Shown here: positions 48,501 to 59,914 of the stretch, piece by piece
How positions within the stretch are numbered: position 1 is the first letter of the stretch
How the letters are laid out: every line of letters starts with the position of its first letter
NCBI GenBank assembly: GCA_951217055.1
Contig: OX578279.1
Location: 39,147,610 to 39,211,609, forward strand
Direction: 5' to 3'
Length of the DNA: 64,000 bases
Origin: Gerris lacustris
Taxonomy: Eukaryota > Arthropoda > Insecta > Hemiptera > Gerridae
Position numbers and translations under genes: made by a program
Notes under the pieces: generated by a model
Told to the model about the DNA's origin: nothing
Databases searched by the model: none
The model's input: only the letters and a program-made list of their open reading frames with translations

Positions 48501-50083
48501 GGTGCTCCGAATTTTCCCAAATTCGGTATGCACCCGTTGTTTGACACCACAAAAAGGATTATGAAAGAATTGTCCGGTAAAAAATTTCCGGGCCCCCCCC
48601 ATAATTTATATGCCTATAAAAATTTGTTTAGACGCATTTACGGGGTTCTTAAATTTTTTACGTGTAGGAAGCCGTAATGTATGACGCTATGCAAAAAATT
48701 AGGGTTCTAAAGCTAAAGCTTTTTGGGGGAAAAAATTATAAATAATGTGGGTTTCAGTGTAATATTAATAAAACCACACTTTTTCGAGGTTCGAAGTGGC
48801 TCAACTTTTTCCCTGTATCCCGTGGAGAAAAACTCTATGGGCCTTTTTTGTAGCCCGTAAATAGACCTTTAAGCTCATATATGACACGAGGCGGTCGGAC
48901 TTATAGTACGCCCACTACGAGAGATTGAAATTGAATTACGTACTAAAAACCAAATTTTCACCCGTTCTTAGCCTCTAAAATTTCCCCAAATGGCTTTTTC
49001 CTGGAAAAGCGGTAGTTTTTCTTGATCGTCTTGCCAAAACCTTTAAAATTATATATATATCGACCCGATCGGGTGACTTTCGATTTTCACTAAAATAATC
49101 ACAGGTAAGTAGTAAGGCTGAATTTTTTGTGGGGAAAAAAATAATTTTTTTTTTGGTCGATGACCCCACATGTTTTTCACATGGTTGGAAAGCTAATTTT
49201 TTTTAATAGGGGAGACACTCTTGAACTTTTTTCTTCCCGATCAATATTTTCCGAGAAAAGCCCACAAAACATGGTTTCCCGCCAAAAAGTCTCAATTTTT
49301 GATCGCCATTATCTCGGAAAATATTGGTCAGGTAAAAAAAAATTTAAGGGTATGACCCCAAGTGAAAAAAAAAGACCTTTCCAACCATGTATAACACATA
49401 TATGGTTGTCAACCAAAAATTTCCCCGAAATCGAGAACGGCAAAATCTGGGAAATTTCGACAAATTTTTGCATGGTGCTCGGATTTTGACCAAATTCGAT
49501 ATACACCCATTGTTTGACACCACAAAAAGGATTATGAATGTATATTCCAAAAAAAAATATTCCGGGCCCCCCCCCCCCCATAATTTTGAAATTTTTATAT
49601 GTCCATAAAATTTATTTGAACGCATTTACGGAGTTCTTAAATTTTTTACGTGTAGAAAGCCGTAATAAATGACGCTATGCAAAAAATTAGGGTTCTAAGG
49701 CTAAAACGTTTTTGGGGAAAAAAAGTTGAATAATATGGGGTTCACTCTAAAATTAATAAATCCACCTTTTTCCACTCTTTGAAGTGGCATATCTTTTTCC
49801 CCGTATGCCGTGGAGAAAAACGCTACTGACCTTTTTTGTAGCCCGCAAATAGACCTTTATGGCCATATAAGACACGATGCGGTCGGACCTAAAGTACGCC
49901 CACTTCGAGAGATTGAAATTGAATTACGCACTAGAAACAAAAATGTCACCCGTTTTTAGCCTCTAAAATTTCCCCAAATGGCTTTATAAGGGTAAAACTA
50001 TAGTTTTTCTTGATCGCCTTGCCAAAACCTTTAAAATGATATATATGTCGACCCGATCGGACGACTTTCGATTTTCACGAATT
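45600..50083. repeat. GC-rich composite of tandem and inverted repeat units, unknown family
   Basis: Base composition changes sharply at about 45600. No long ORF occurs. Four levels are visible. (1) A segment with CTTAAACTCGAGAGTTTCCC then GACGGGACT occurs at 46435 and 46621. (2) A unit of about 354 bp with TAGACAAACGAAACTTAT and CTCTACACGAAACCTCTTTC occurs at 46821 and 47175. (3) A unit of about 960-990 bp, marked by GACACGAGGC/GACACGATGC, occurs at about 47917, 48876 and 49863. (4) Inside the larger unit, inverted arms pair (48181-48300 with 48330-48440, and 49151-49270 with 49310-49430). They share ACCCCACATGTTTT...CATGGTTGGAAAG and its complement. The ORFs on both strands here are shadows of these arms. 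The function and class are unknown to me. Confidence 0.75.
47776..47790. repeat. Poly(G) run
   Basis: An uninterrupted run of about 14 G inside the composite repeat region. Confidence 0.85.
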
Positions 50084-50084
50084 G

Positions 50085-50271
50085 TATACGGGCGCCAACC
50101 CTATACCGGCGCCAACACTATGCGCGCGCCAACACTATACCAGCGCCAACACTATACTGGCGCCAACACTATACCGGCGCCAACAATATACCGGCGCCAA
50201 CAGTATACGTGCGCCAACACTATACCGGCGCCAACACTATACGTGCGCCAACACTTTACCGGCGCCAACAG
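50085..50271 (+). repeat. 17-bp minisatellite, 11 units
   Basis: The unit TATACCGGCGCCAACAC and close variants run without gaps for 187 bp. Variation is concentrated at positions 5-8 (CCGG, GCGC, CAGC, CTGG, CGTG). The core GCGCCAAC is invariant and forms a GGCGCC palindrome in most units. It lies immediately before the Helitron-like 3' end. Confidence 0.95.
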
Positions 50272-50287
50272 CTGGCTGAGTTCCGCT

Positions 50288-50321
50288 GGCCGCCGCTTGC
50301 GGCGGCCACGGGACCAGCTAG
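50288..50321 (+). mobile_element. Helitron-like 3' terminus
   Basis: A perfect 9-bp GC hairpin (GGCCGCCGC-TT-GCGGCGGCC, 50288-50307) is followed by ten bases (ACGGGACCAG) and CTAG, with T next. This is the canonical Helitron 3' end: subterminal hairpin about 10 nt before CTRR, inserted between A and T. The 5' end (TC after A) could not be placed. The element may be the short minisatellite unit or the whole 45.6-50.3 kb composite. No Rep/helicase ORF is present. Confidence 0.8.
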
Positions 50322-51387
<1,066 letters not shown>

Positions 51388-51952
51388 TATATAATGTTGA
51401 CAGAATAATGAGACCAAGAAAACAGTGTTTTTATTTGTCTTTTTCCGATTTTTTATTTTTCTTCACATGTATAGGTACATATAAACAGGGTGACTGGCGA
51501 TGTATGTGAAAAAATGGAGTAGTTAGTTCTACTCCTCAGGGGCTACATAAGACACTATATAAACCATGGGTCAAATATTAACCTTACTCCCACAAGGTAA
51601 AATTTTATGATTTTTTTGATTGCATACCTTTGCTCATAAAATGACTTATTGCTCCAAAAGAATAAACGTTAGAACAAAAATTTTGGTATCGTTGTGAAGT
51701 TAAAAAAATTTTATACTTGAAAAGTGTAAGAAGAAAAGAAAATAATTAAAACACAATATATTTGTTGTTCCATAACTTAGTAATGAACCGAGCTAAAACT
51801 TCCTTATTTACTAAAGTTTCAATCAATATTAATATTATTACCCATTCATAAGGTGGAATTTTTAGTAAACTTCGCTGAAAGTAAAAAAGAAACGTGTTTA
51901 TTGTTGTTATAGTTGACTTATAGGTGAGTATACTAAACCAATCTTACTTTTT

Positions 51953-52670
51953 TAATAGTTATTTATGCACCTAGGGAGTAAAGTAAGCCATTATTCCCTG
52001 AGCATAAAAAGTTGGTTCTTGAGGCGAAGCCGAGGGAGATAATTATCGCGAGGGGAATAATGGCACTTTACTCACGAGGTACATACAATATTTTATCTCC
52101 AGTAGGAAGACAATACACATTTTCGTCCATAGCACAGTTTTTATTTATTATTTTAATAAATAACAATAATTATTAGAACTTTTAATAGCAGATATAAGAG
52201 ATTCAATATTAAAAACAAATAAGAATTGGAATTAAACTCATATAGAAGGTTATTTAGATGCAGGTTATAATGATGTAAACAAAAATAAACATGGTCAAAA
52301 AAGCGCAGTGCCGCCAACCTGATTTCAACAACTTCATTTCATTAGCCATACATTTTCTACTATTTATAAAATAATTAAGTTGCAATCTTTACTTTTTTGC
52401 CCTACTTTTACTTTTTCTCCCTACTTTTTGAGTCAGGGATGAAAAGACCTGTTTTAGTCCCTCTAAACTGATTCAAAATCATAACTTTTTTCCCCTACTG
52501 GAGATAATAGTTATTTATGCACCTAGGGAGTAAAGTAAGCCATTATTCCCTGAGCAAAAAAGTTGGTTCTTGAGGCGAAGCCGAAGGAACCATGGTCCCT
52601 AAATCCCGAGGCGAAGCCGAGGGAGTTAGAATTTATAACTTTTTTTCCCTACTGGAGATAAAAGATATTT
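51953..52670 (+). repeat. Nested repeat family E (GAGGCGAAGCCGAGG) with partial tandem copy
   Basis: Begins AATAGTTATTTATGCACCTA. The same start recurs at 52506, so a unit of about 553 bp is followed by a shortened second copy. Each has GAGGCGAAGCCGAGGGA motifs (52022, 52571, 52608) and the inverted pair TTTATCTCCAGTAGG (about 52092) and CCTACTGGAGATAA (about 52493). It interrupts the arms of the surrounding foldback, so it was inserted later. Another copy lies at 57055. Confidence 0.7.
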
Positions 52671-53572
52671 ACTTACCTGTAAGTCAACAATAGCAATTAT
52701 AAACACGTTTCTTTTTTACTTTCAGTGAAGTTTACTAAAAATTCCGCCTTCTGAAAGGGTAATAATATTAATGTTGATCGAAACATTAGTAAATAAGGAA
52801 GTTTTTCCTGAAGTTCAAAAATTGTAAGCTATGTATTTTTCCAAGTTATGGAACCATAGAGATATTGATTTTTTAAATTTTTTCCTTAAAAATAAAATTT
52901 TTATACATTTTTTGTCATGTAATTTAATGGCATGGAAGTTAAAATTACACTTTTCTTGTAGGAAATTTTGTCAGCTAAACAACAATACAAGAAATTTTGT
53001 TCTAACAAAAGAAACAACAACAACAACAATTTTGTTCTATACTTTTGGAGCAATAAGTGTTAGCGAATTTTCAAAGAAAATTACGCTATTGCAATGGCTT
53101 CAAAATTTTTGTAATGCGAATTTGTGAAATTTTTTTCCATGGAAATGCGTTTTAGAAATGCGCTTCATTCTAAATCGATTCCTAAAATTTAACACTTTTT
53201 TTTATGTATGTATGTATATACATATGTATATATGTATGTATATATGCGTATGTATATATGTGTCACTCCAGACGATATCTCCCCTTAGGATGCACTTAAA
53301 AATTTCAAACAAATTTTAAAATGTCAATAATATCAAAAGAAAGGATAAGTTCGTTGGCCAGAATTTTTGGAGTTCATTTAGGGGTCAATTTTTTACAATT
53401 TAGGGTCAAAAATAGCATAAAAACGTGTTTTTTCCATTTTACCCTCCTTTTATATTAAAATATGATAAAAGTGTACATAAAAACAAATACTGTACTCTTA
53501 AAGAGCTTTCCAACAACATGCATCTTGAAGGGTAAATACTATTTTGACTTTTGTACCCCGTACCCCTGTACG

Positions 53573-53673
53573 CATGCAAATTCTAAACCAACTGTATTCC
53601 ATGCAAATTCTAAACCAACTGTATTCCATGCAAATTCTAAACCAACTGTATTCCATGCAAATTCTAAACCAAA
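53573..53673 (+). repeat. 27-bp tandem repeat, about 3.7 copies
   Basis: The unit CATGCAAATTCTAAACCAAC then TGTATTC starts at 53573, 53600, 53627 and 53654 with no mismatches until the last copy. Each unit carries the octamer ATGCAAAT. Confidence 0.95.
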
Positions 53674-53914
53674 ATTTTCCTATATTATCATAAGCCAATA
53701 ATACGCAGATTTCTTTGGAAATTCGCTCATTAAGTCATGGTGCATGACTGGACTTTTTTTAGGAGCAAAGGTGTTCAATCTTAAAAAAATCATAAAATTT
53801 GACCTTGTGGGAGAACGGTTAATATTTGACCCATGGTTTATTAAGTGTTTTTTGTAGCCCCTGAGGGGTAGAACAACCTACTTAATTTTTTCACATATAA
53901 CGCCAGTCACCCTG

Positions 53915-54621
53915 TATATATTTCATCTTCATCGGTAACAGCATGAAGGTCTTTTAGCGGGAGTAGAAATCTGTATAACATATCTGGGGTTAGACCCTGA
54001 CCTGACGAAGTATTTTTGTTTTGTTTTTGTCCAAGCTCTACCATATCTAGGTCAAATCAATTGATCAATTATTAGGATCAAGATACAAATAAGATTCAAT
54101 CTTTGGCATTAATAAATAACACTTGTTGGGAAATAATATTGATTTATAAATCTAGGATGCATTAGATTTTGTAGAGAAGGAGAGTAATCCTTGAATTTAA
54201 ATGATAAAATGAAAACAAGTCTGTTAACGTAAACAAGAAGATAGATTCTTGGAGACTCAAGGATTTAACTCAACTAGAGGAAACCAAGATAATAAGAAAA
54301 CTCCAGGATCAAGGTTATCTAATCAAATTGATGCTATTTTAGTACTTCTTACTCCTCACCCTCAGATCCTAATCCACAATCTAACTAAGACAACAAAATC
54401 ACTCATTTCCACTAGGTACTACCTTCAACTCCAATACAACAACCTAAGCCTTTTCATTATGCTAAACATTAATCAACAACTATTTATATTTGTCAACGTT
54501 AAAACATTAAATCAGATCATTATATATAATATAGATTTCGACCGCGCTAAAGGGCCTACATGCTGTTACTGAGAGATTGCAAAGTCAGAAAATGTTTTTA
54601 AATTTAAACGTGGTTATTATT
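53915..54621. other. Intron, nothing seen
   Basis: The 107-aa ORF at 54249 has no domain, and I do not call it. Confidence 0.4.
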
Positions 54622-55199
54622 TTCATATTTTACGATTTTGGTAGTATTCATACTACGGAACGATTAAATTTTAATTTCAATCAAATTATAATTATTATTA
54701 ACTACGGGAAACAGACAGAGAAAAATAGACTCCAGCGCGGGGATTTGAACCACCGGCCTCTATATTTCCAGTATAGCGCTCTAACCAACTAAGCTACGCA
54801 GGAGAATGAATTTCTCTGACGTTAATGATACCTTGACCCGAATTTAAAGCTTTCAATTTTTCCGCAAGTCTGAGAAGTCAACATTAATGACAAAGAACTA
54901 GACCGAGAAATAACGCTTAAAATTATGAAGTACCCAATTAGTACCTGCACCTCGTACAATCAATTAGAAATTCATATTTTACGATTTTGGTAGTATTCAT
55001 ACTACGGAACGATTAAATTTTAATTTAAATCAAATTATAATTATTATTAACTACGGGAAACAGACAGAGAAAAATAGACTCCAGCGCGGGGATTTGATCC
55101 ACCGGCCTCTATATTTCCAGTATAGAGCTATAATTTGATTTAAATTAAAATTTAATCGTTCCGTAGTATGAATACTACCAAAATCGTAAAATATGAATT
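54622..55199. repeat. Duplicated and inverted block containing tRNA-like sequence
   Basis: The segment TTCATATTTTACGATTTTGG through AATTTTAATTT and CCAGCGCGGGGATTTGA occurs at 54622-54780 and again, as a direct copy, at 54971-55125 (349 bp apart). It is followed at once by a reverse-complement copy of its first 70 bp (55129-55199). The last two copies form a hairpin around a truncated tRNA-like sequence. Confidence 0.8.
54730..54803 (-). pseudogene. tRNA-like sequence (degenerate, anticodon loop reads GGA)
   Basis: A 74-nt minus-strand cloverleaf: acceptor TCCTGCG/CGCTGGA (one mismatch), D stem GCTT/GAGC, anticodon stem CTATA/TATAG with loop CTGGAAA. Its T stem GGTGG/CCCCG has two mismatches. 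The A box TAGCTTAGTTGG and B box GGTTCAAATCC are good. The anticodon GGA would mean serine, but the long variable arm of serine tRNAs is missing. I read it as a tRNA pseudogene or tRNA-derived retroposon head. The copy at 55081-55125 is truncated at the anticodon arm. Confidence 0.65.
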
Positions 55200-57054
55200 T
55201 CTTTATTATTTTTTATTATTTTTTTATTATTTGCTTTCTTTCTTTTCATTACTAATTGAATTTGATTTATCGTCTATAGAGAAGGTGAAACCCAAATTAC
55301 TGGCCTTATTTTAATTATTTTTTAATGTTTTTGGCGGGGTCGACATCGAGAACTCCGTGTTTATAAAATTTGCTAGTAATAGAAGGATCTTAGAGCGAGA
55401 GACGAATTTCTTAATTTAAGTCTTTAATTAAAGAAATGCCACAGAGTTTATGATTCTGTTAAATTAGTTTAATCAAACCAATTATTGTATAAGACTCTAG
55501 GAGAATACAGCGAAGGTCTATTATATATAATTTTTTTTTGTTTTGTCTGAATTAAAGTGAACCTCATTTGGTCTAAGGTTGTGGTTAAAGATTTTTCAAG
55601 GCTTCGGTCGTTTTTCTTCTGGCACTTTCATTCATCCAACTCGGCACGGCCCATTTCCTTTTTGAGTCCATCCCATTCCACTTGTTTCTTTTTTCCCCTC
55701 TCTTTCGCCATCTTTCTTTTACCTGCGTTTCTCTTACCAGTTTTTTGCCAAGCCGGTGAAAGCTTCTGTCAGAGCTCCGTATTTGCTCTATCTTCTTCGT
55801 TGAGTTGGCTGTATTTCCCCCTTCTCCTTACCAAAACCTAATCAAATAGAAGGCGCCTGATTGCACCTCGTTTTATAACCTCTGAGGGCCCATAAAAACT
55901 TTTTTCTTTCTCTCCCTTTATCAACCTTATCAAACAGTCCTCATACCTGATTCGATTTTTATATACACCTTTTTGTCTCAAATAATGACACGACGAATTG
56001 TAAGGTTTTTATTATAGCACAAATGATGTATTACTGCAGTAAAGATGTTTATGAAAGTGTTACAAATATGTTTGGTACTATATAATGAACATTGTATTTT
56101 CTAAACTCGAAATGTTTTTGAATAATGGATCCCATACAGCTCTCTAGATGCCCTAAATGAATCTGAGATTGTGAAAACAGACTAGTGAGTACAACAAACC
56201 AAAAAACAAAGTCTGTCAAAAGAACGTTATTTTCATAAATGGGATAAAGAAAAGCTATATGTATATATAGCGAGCCTATAGATATAGCAAGGATGGCGAT
56301 GGATTGTACTGTGTAACCAATAATAGCACCGACATAATTTTGTTAATAAAATAAAATTGAGATAGCTAATGTTTAATGCAAACAAGTTTCGATAAACTGA
56401 GTTGTTCATCAACAGTCATGATCATTTCAGGGTCAAGATCACATTACTGATATTGCTCGACCTAAGTGGTTGGTCTGAATTAAACGATAAAGCTATAATG
56501 GTTATTTATACACAATAAATAGTTCAATATTGTTCTTTAATAGTGATGCAAAATTATTAATGGCCTGGTAAAAGTCTACCTACCATTAAGAACATTAAAA
56601 ATTATCAATACCACTACTTTCTTTCAATACACATTATATTTTAATTAACATGGGATATATTTTAGCTCTGGGATACAGAAGAAATTTCCGTCTTCCAAAA
56701 AAATACTTAAAAAATATAACTCTCTTTATATCATGCCAGGAAGTTAGAGTATGATAGGAGGTAGACAGGGGTTCACTTAAATTCTACTGTAGCACCATAT
56801 TTTGCCGATAGAAGTTCTAAATTTAATATAAATTGATTCAGAGCTCCTAGCTGACCAAATGGTAATCAAAATGGGTTAATTTTTCATAATTTCGCACCTT
56901 AAGATCCACCTAATAGATAATTTAGACACATGTATACTAGTTTTCTCCACTTCACGGGAAATCAATGAAATGTCGATATGCTGATTCAATGCCAAAAAAC
57001 GTTTCCATGAAATGAAGTTAGAGTTGCTCACATATTATTGACCTATAGATGGAT
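55200..57054. other. Intron, nothing seen
   Basis: 55557-55841 holds a pyrimidine-rich 94-aa ORF dominated by Phe, Ser and Leu, with no family match. The rest is AT-rich without bounded elements. Confidence 0.4.
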
Positions 57055-57706
57055 AATAGTTATTTATGCACCTAGGGAATAATGTAAGATATTATTTCCC
57101 GCGTGATTTAGTTGATTCCTGAGGCAAAGCCGAAGGAATCAAGGCAACTAAATCCCGAGGCGAAGCCGAGGGATTAATTTCAATTAGCTCCCGAGGCGTA
57201 GCCGAGTTAGATAATTATAACAAGGGAATAATAATCCATTATTCTCGAGGTACATACAAAATTTTATCTCCAGAAAAAGGGCAATATAAGATTTAATCAA
57301 TAAAGAAAACATTTGTATTTCTTTATTAAACGAATTAAATACAAAAATAAAACAATTAATAAATTATTTAAAACAATTAATTATCACTTTTAAAGTAATA
57401 AAAAACAAAGTTCAACGAAAGCTAAACAAAAGTAAACAAAGCGTCGTAGAATGACTCGCAATACAGCTGGGAGTTTTAAAGCAGTGTTGCCAACCTGATT
57501 TCAATCAATTCACTATATTTGCCATTCATTCTCTACTGTTTACAAAATAATTAGGTTGGTGAATTTGGATTATAATCCCGTTTTTACATTATTTCCCTGT
57601 TTTCACATTATTTCCCCGTTTTTAGGAACAGGGCTGAAAAGACCATCATTATTACCTATAAACTAGCCCTGAAAAGTTACATTTCGACCCTACTGGAGAT
57701 AAAAGA
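57055..57706 (+). repeat. Repeat family E, second locus
   Basis: AATAGTTATTTATGCACCTA at the start, three GAGGCGAAGCCGAGG-type motifs (about 57120-57200) and ACTGGAGATAAAAG at the end match 51953-52670. The internal CGAGGTACATACAAAATTTT then ATCTCCAG also matches. The sequence between has diverged. No ORF. Confidence 0.7.
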
Positions 57707-57784
57707 TTATTACACACACATAGATTGATTATTATATAGATTAATTAAACTTTAAAGTGATAAAAATGCATTTATTTTCATTTG

Positions 57785-57870
57785 CTTCCGAGCTTAACGG
57801 AAGGTAACGTAATCATTGTGATTATTCCGAAAAACAATTTTCCAAGTTGAGATTTTGGAAAATGTTGGCT
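57785..57870 (+). repeat. Family A head fragment
   Basis: GCTTCCGAGCTTAACGGAAG then GTAACG is the family A hairpin. The copy decays within 80 bp. Confidence 0.55.
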
Positions 57871-57989
57871 AGGATCTTAAAATTCATTTTTGCAGACATA
57901 ACATCCCTTTGTCTTAATCCGCACTCCATTTTGACCTTTCAAATATGATTAGTATTTCAGCATTGTTAAAAATAAATTCAAAAAGGCTG

Positions 57990-58560
57990 AATAGGCTCTC
58001 TTCTTATCTTGAGTCTTTCTAGGATATAAGTAGTGGACAGTGAATCAAAATCCTTCTCTAAGTCAATAATATGCGCAGAGGAGAGCCGTACAAGTTTGCC
58101 TAATTCATGCCATCCAATGTTGAAAAGTTACTTCTAACGCCTATACTTGTTCGACAGGAAGGTCAAAATCTAATTTATTATTTATTCTTTTATTTAATAT
58201 TTAATTATTATTTATTTATTTATAATATAACAATACATCTTATTCACTTCCTTTCTTATGCAGTAATATTTATTCTGCCTTAAGCCTTGAAGTCGGTACT
58301 TTACTTTGTTTAATACATTGGTTAAATAAATGGCATAAGGTTTTGGCGAGCTCGTGTCCACCAGCTTTAATGAGCTCATTTGCAATTTTGTCACTACCAG
58401 ACCAGCTGTCTTCTCTTCTTTCATGTTCTTTAGTAAACTCTTCAAGTATAATTTCTTAAATATCTTCATTCTCATTAAATAGCCCAAAGTCAATTATCAC
58501 TTTATGGTTTTGTTCGGTCTTCTTAAGTAAGCCTTGATAAAAATCACTTATTACTTGTAT
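57990..58560 (-). pseudogene. LINE reverse-transcriptase remnant (frameshifted)
   Basis: On the minus strand the pieces read in order, with frame changes: SDFYQGLL, then KNMKEEKTAG, then DKIANELIKAGGHELAKTL followed by CHLFNQCIKQ. This is the classic motif 0-1 region of LINE reverse transcriptases (K-x-x-G-x-D-x-I-x-x-ELIKAGG). Further downstream (58110-58030) is IIDLEKDFDSLSTTYIL, matching motif A (D-x-EKAFD). An AT-rich stretch with stops separates the two. It is a different LINE lineage from the Jockey element at 34600 and is dead. Confidence 0.8.
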
Positions 58561-58578
58561 TATATTTTCTTTCTCGTA

Positions 58579-59292
58579 CAGTATATTTCAATTTCTGTCT
58601 CTTCATTCCGTTGTAGTTTTTCTTCCAAGTTCATTATCTCTAAGGCATTTTTTTGGCTGGCTCCACTATAAATAGGTAACTTATTTATATTCTTATAATT
58701 GTATAGGCGGAAATACACATTACACATGCTAGTAAAAAAGCATGCCAGTTGCGAGGTTCTAGCATGTGAGAAGCTGGCATGCTGCAGATGTACAGCTGTG
58801 TACATTTGCCAGTGAAACAGCATGCTAGTATCGTCCGGATGATCGGTCTTGTGCGAGCTACTAGCAAAAGACAATACACATTCCAGTCACAGTTTTAGTT
58901 TTGAAACATGCACTCGTTTCTTGCCTTCTCTCAGCCAGTATATTTCAATTTCTGTCTCTTCATTCCGTTGTAGTTTTTCTTCCAAGTTTATTACCTCTAA
59001 GGCATTTTTTTGGCTGGTTCCTCTATAAATAGGTAACTTATTTATATTCTTATAATTGTATAGGCGGAAATACACATTACACATGCTAGTAAAAAAGCAT
59101 GCCAGTTGCGAGGTTCTAGCATGTGAGTAGCTGGCATGCTGCAGATGTACAGCTGTGTACATTTGCCAGTGAAACAGCATGCTAGTATCCGGATGATCGG
59201 TCTTGTGCGAGCTACTAGCACAAGACAATACACATTCCAGTCACAGTTTTAGTTTTGAAACATGCACACGTTTCTTGCCTTCTCTTAGCCGG
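58579..59292. repeat. 357-bp tandem duplication
   Basis: Two copies, 58579-58935 and 58936-59292, are more than 95% identical by eye. The second lacks four bases at the CGTCCGGATG site and has a few substitutions. The near-identity indicates a recent duplication. The paired minus-strand ORFs (58560-58874 and 58887-59228) are copies of the same non-coding repeat translation. Confidence 0.92.
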
Positions 59293-59914
59293 AATAAATT
59301 ATGAAATAATTGTATTTGATTTAATAATTTTGATAGTTTTATTAAATTGTGTTTCAATGCACATTATGAATGTACCTGTGCGGAATGAAATTAACCAGAT
59401 TGTTCTATTACTTGCAAAGAACTGTTTTTTAAAACATTTGAACAATAATGTGGGTCGTGTTAAAGACACGAATGTGGGTTAAAGATTGGATAGCTAGGGA
59501 GGGAAATAGGTACATGGAGCGAGTCAGTGCCTATTAAATGAAATGCGATTCGGGGACGTTAATGGAATGTAGGAATCAATTGCGAATGAAGAGAAAGTTG
59601 CTGAGTTGTTAGTTGTTGTCTGATACCCGCGAAAGGAAGGAACGCAACTGAAGACTGAAGGGCTGAGGGAGACTCGTGCTAGCTACTTGCAACCTGCGCT
59701 GGCAGGCCTGTTTACACGTGCCTTATCAGTTCCCCCTCCCCTCGACTTGTGCCACCGGCAAGACAAAAATCAAACCTCGTGCGATTCACTCGCATGCTTT
59801 CTACCTGCATGCTTTTTACTCGCATGCTATTTGATGTATACACATTCCAGTAGCACTCCTCTGCGAGCTACTCGTATGTTTTTGTGCGAGTAACTAGCAT
59901 GTGAATCTCCGCCT
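58705..59914. mobile_element. TIR element rich in CATGC motifs, internally duplicated
   Basis: The left end AGGCGGAAATACACATTACA is mirrored by the right end GCATGTGAATCTCCGCCT (59914). TAT flanks both sides. A second left end lies at 59062 inside the tandem duplication. Between the ends CATGC/GCATG motifs and GAGCTACTAGCA-like segments recur in both orientations (58725-58860 and 59675-59900). No transposase is seen. The layout resembles the 156-404 element, whose interior is also built from end-like motifs. Confidence 0.6.

Larger units (their letters stand above)
51486..53914. mobile_element. Mariner-like foldback element with long arms, about 2.4 kb
   Basis: Ends CAGGGTGACTGGCGATGTAT (51486) and CGCCAGTCACCCTG (53914) are inverted repeats. 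The complementarity continues through CCATGGGTCAAATATTAACC (about 51566), the ACTTCGCTGAAAGTAAAAAAG block near 51870 and its complement near 52718-52740. Each arm is thus at least 450 bp. The right flank is TATATA, but the left flank is AA, so the TA duplication is not intact. The interior is interrupted by the 51953-52670 repeat, and the right arm has an extra segment with microsatellite (53205-53262) and minisatellite. No transposase. Confidence 0.75.

Noticed and set aside
46234..49625. Many overlapping ORFs of 60-117 aa on both strands
   Set aside because: They mirror each other across inverted and tandem repeat units, none resembles a protein family, and frames are not conserved between repeat copies.
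50085..50271. Regular repeats suggesting a CRISPR array
   Set aside because: The units are directly adjacent with no unique spacers, in a eukaryotic intron; this is a minisatellite. The same applies to 53573-53673 and 62690-63460.
54730..54803. Functional serine tRNA
   Set aside because: The anticodon loop reads GGA but the variable arm is short, and acceptor and T stems have mismatches; called tRNA-like only.
55557..55841. 94-aa ORF with hydrophobic stretch
   Set aside because: A pyrimidine-rich tract yields Phe/Ser/Leu runs; no splice context, no conserved motif and no downstream continuation.
58560..59228. Two similar 104- and 113-aa ORFs looking like a duplicated gene
   Set aside because: They are the two copies of a 357-bp non-coding tandem duplication inside a TIR element.
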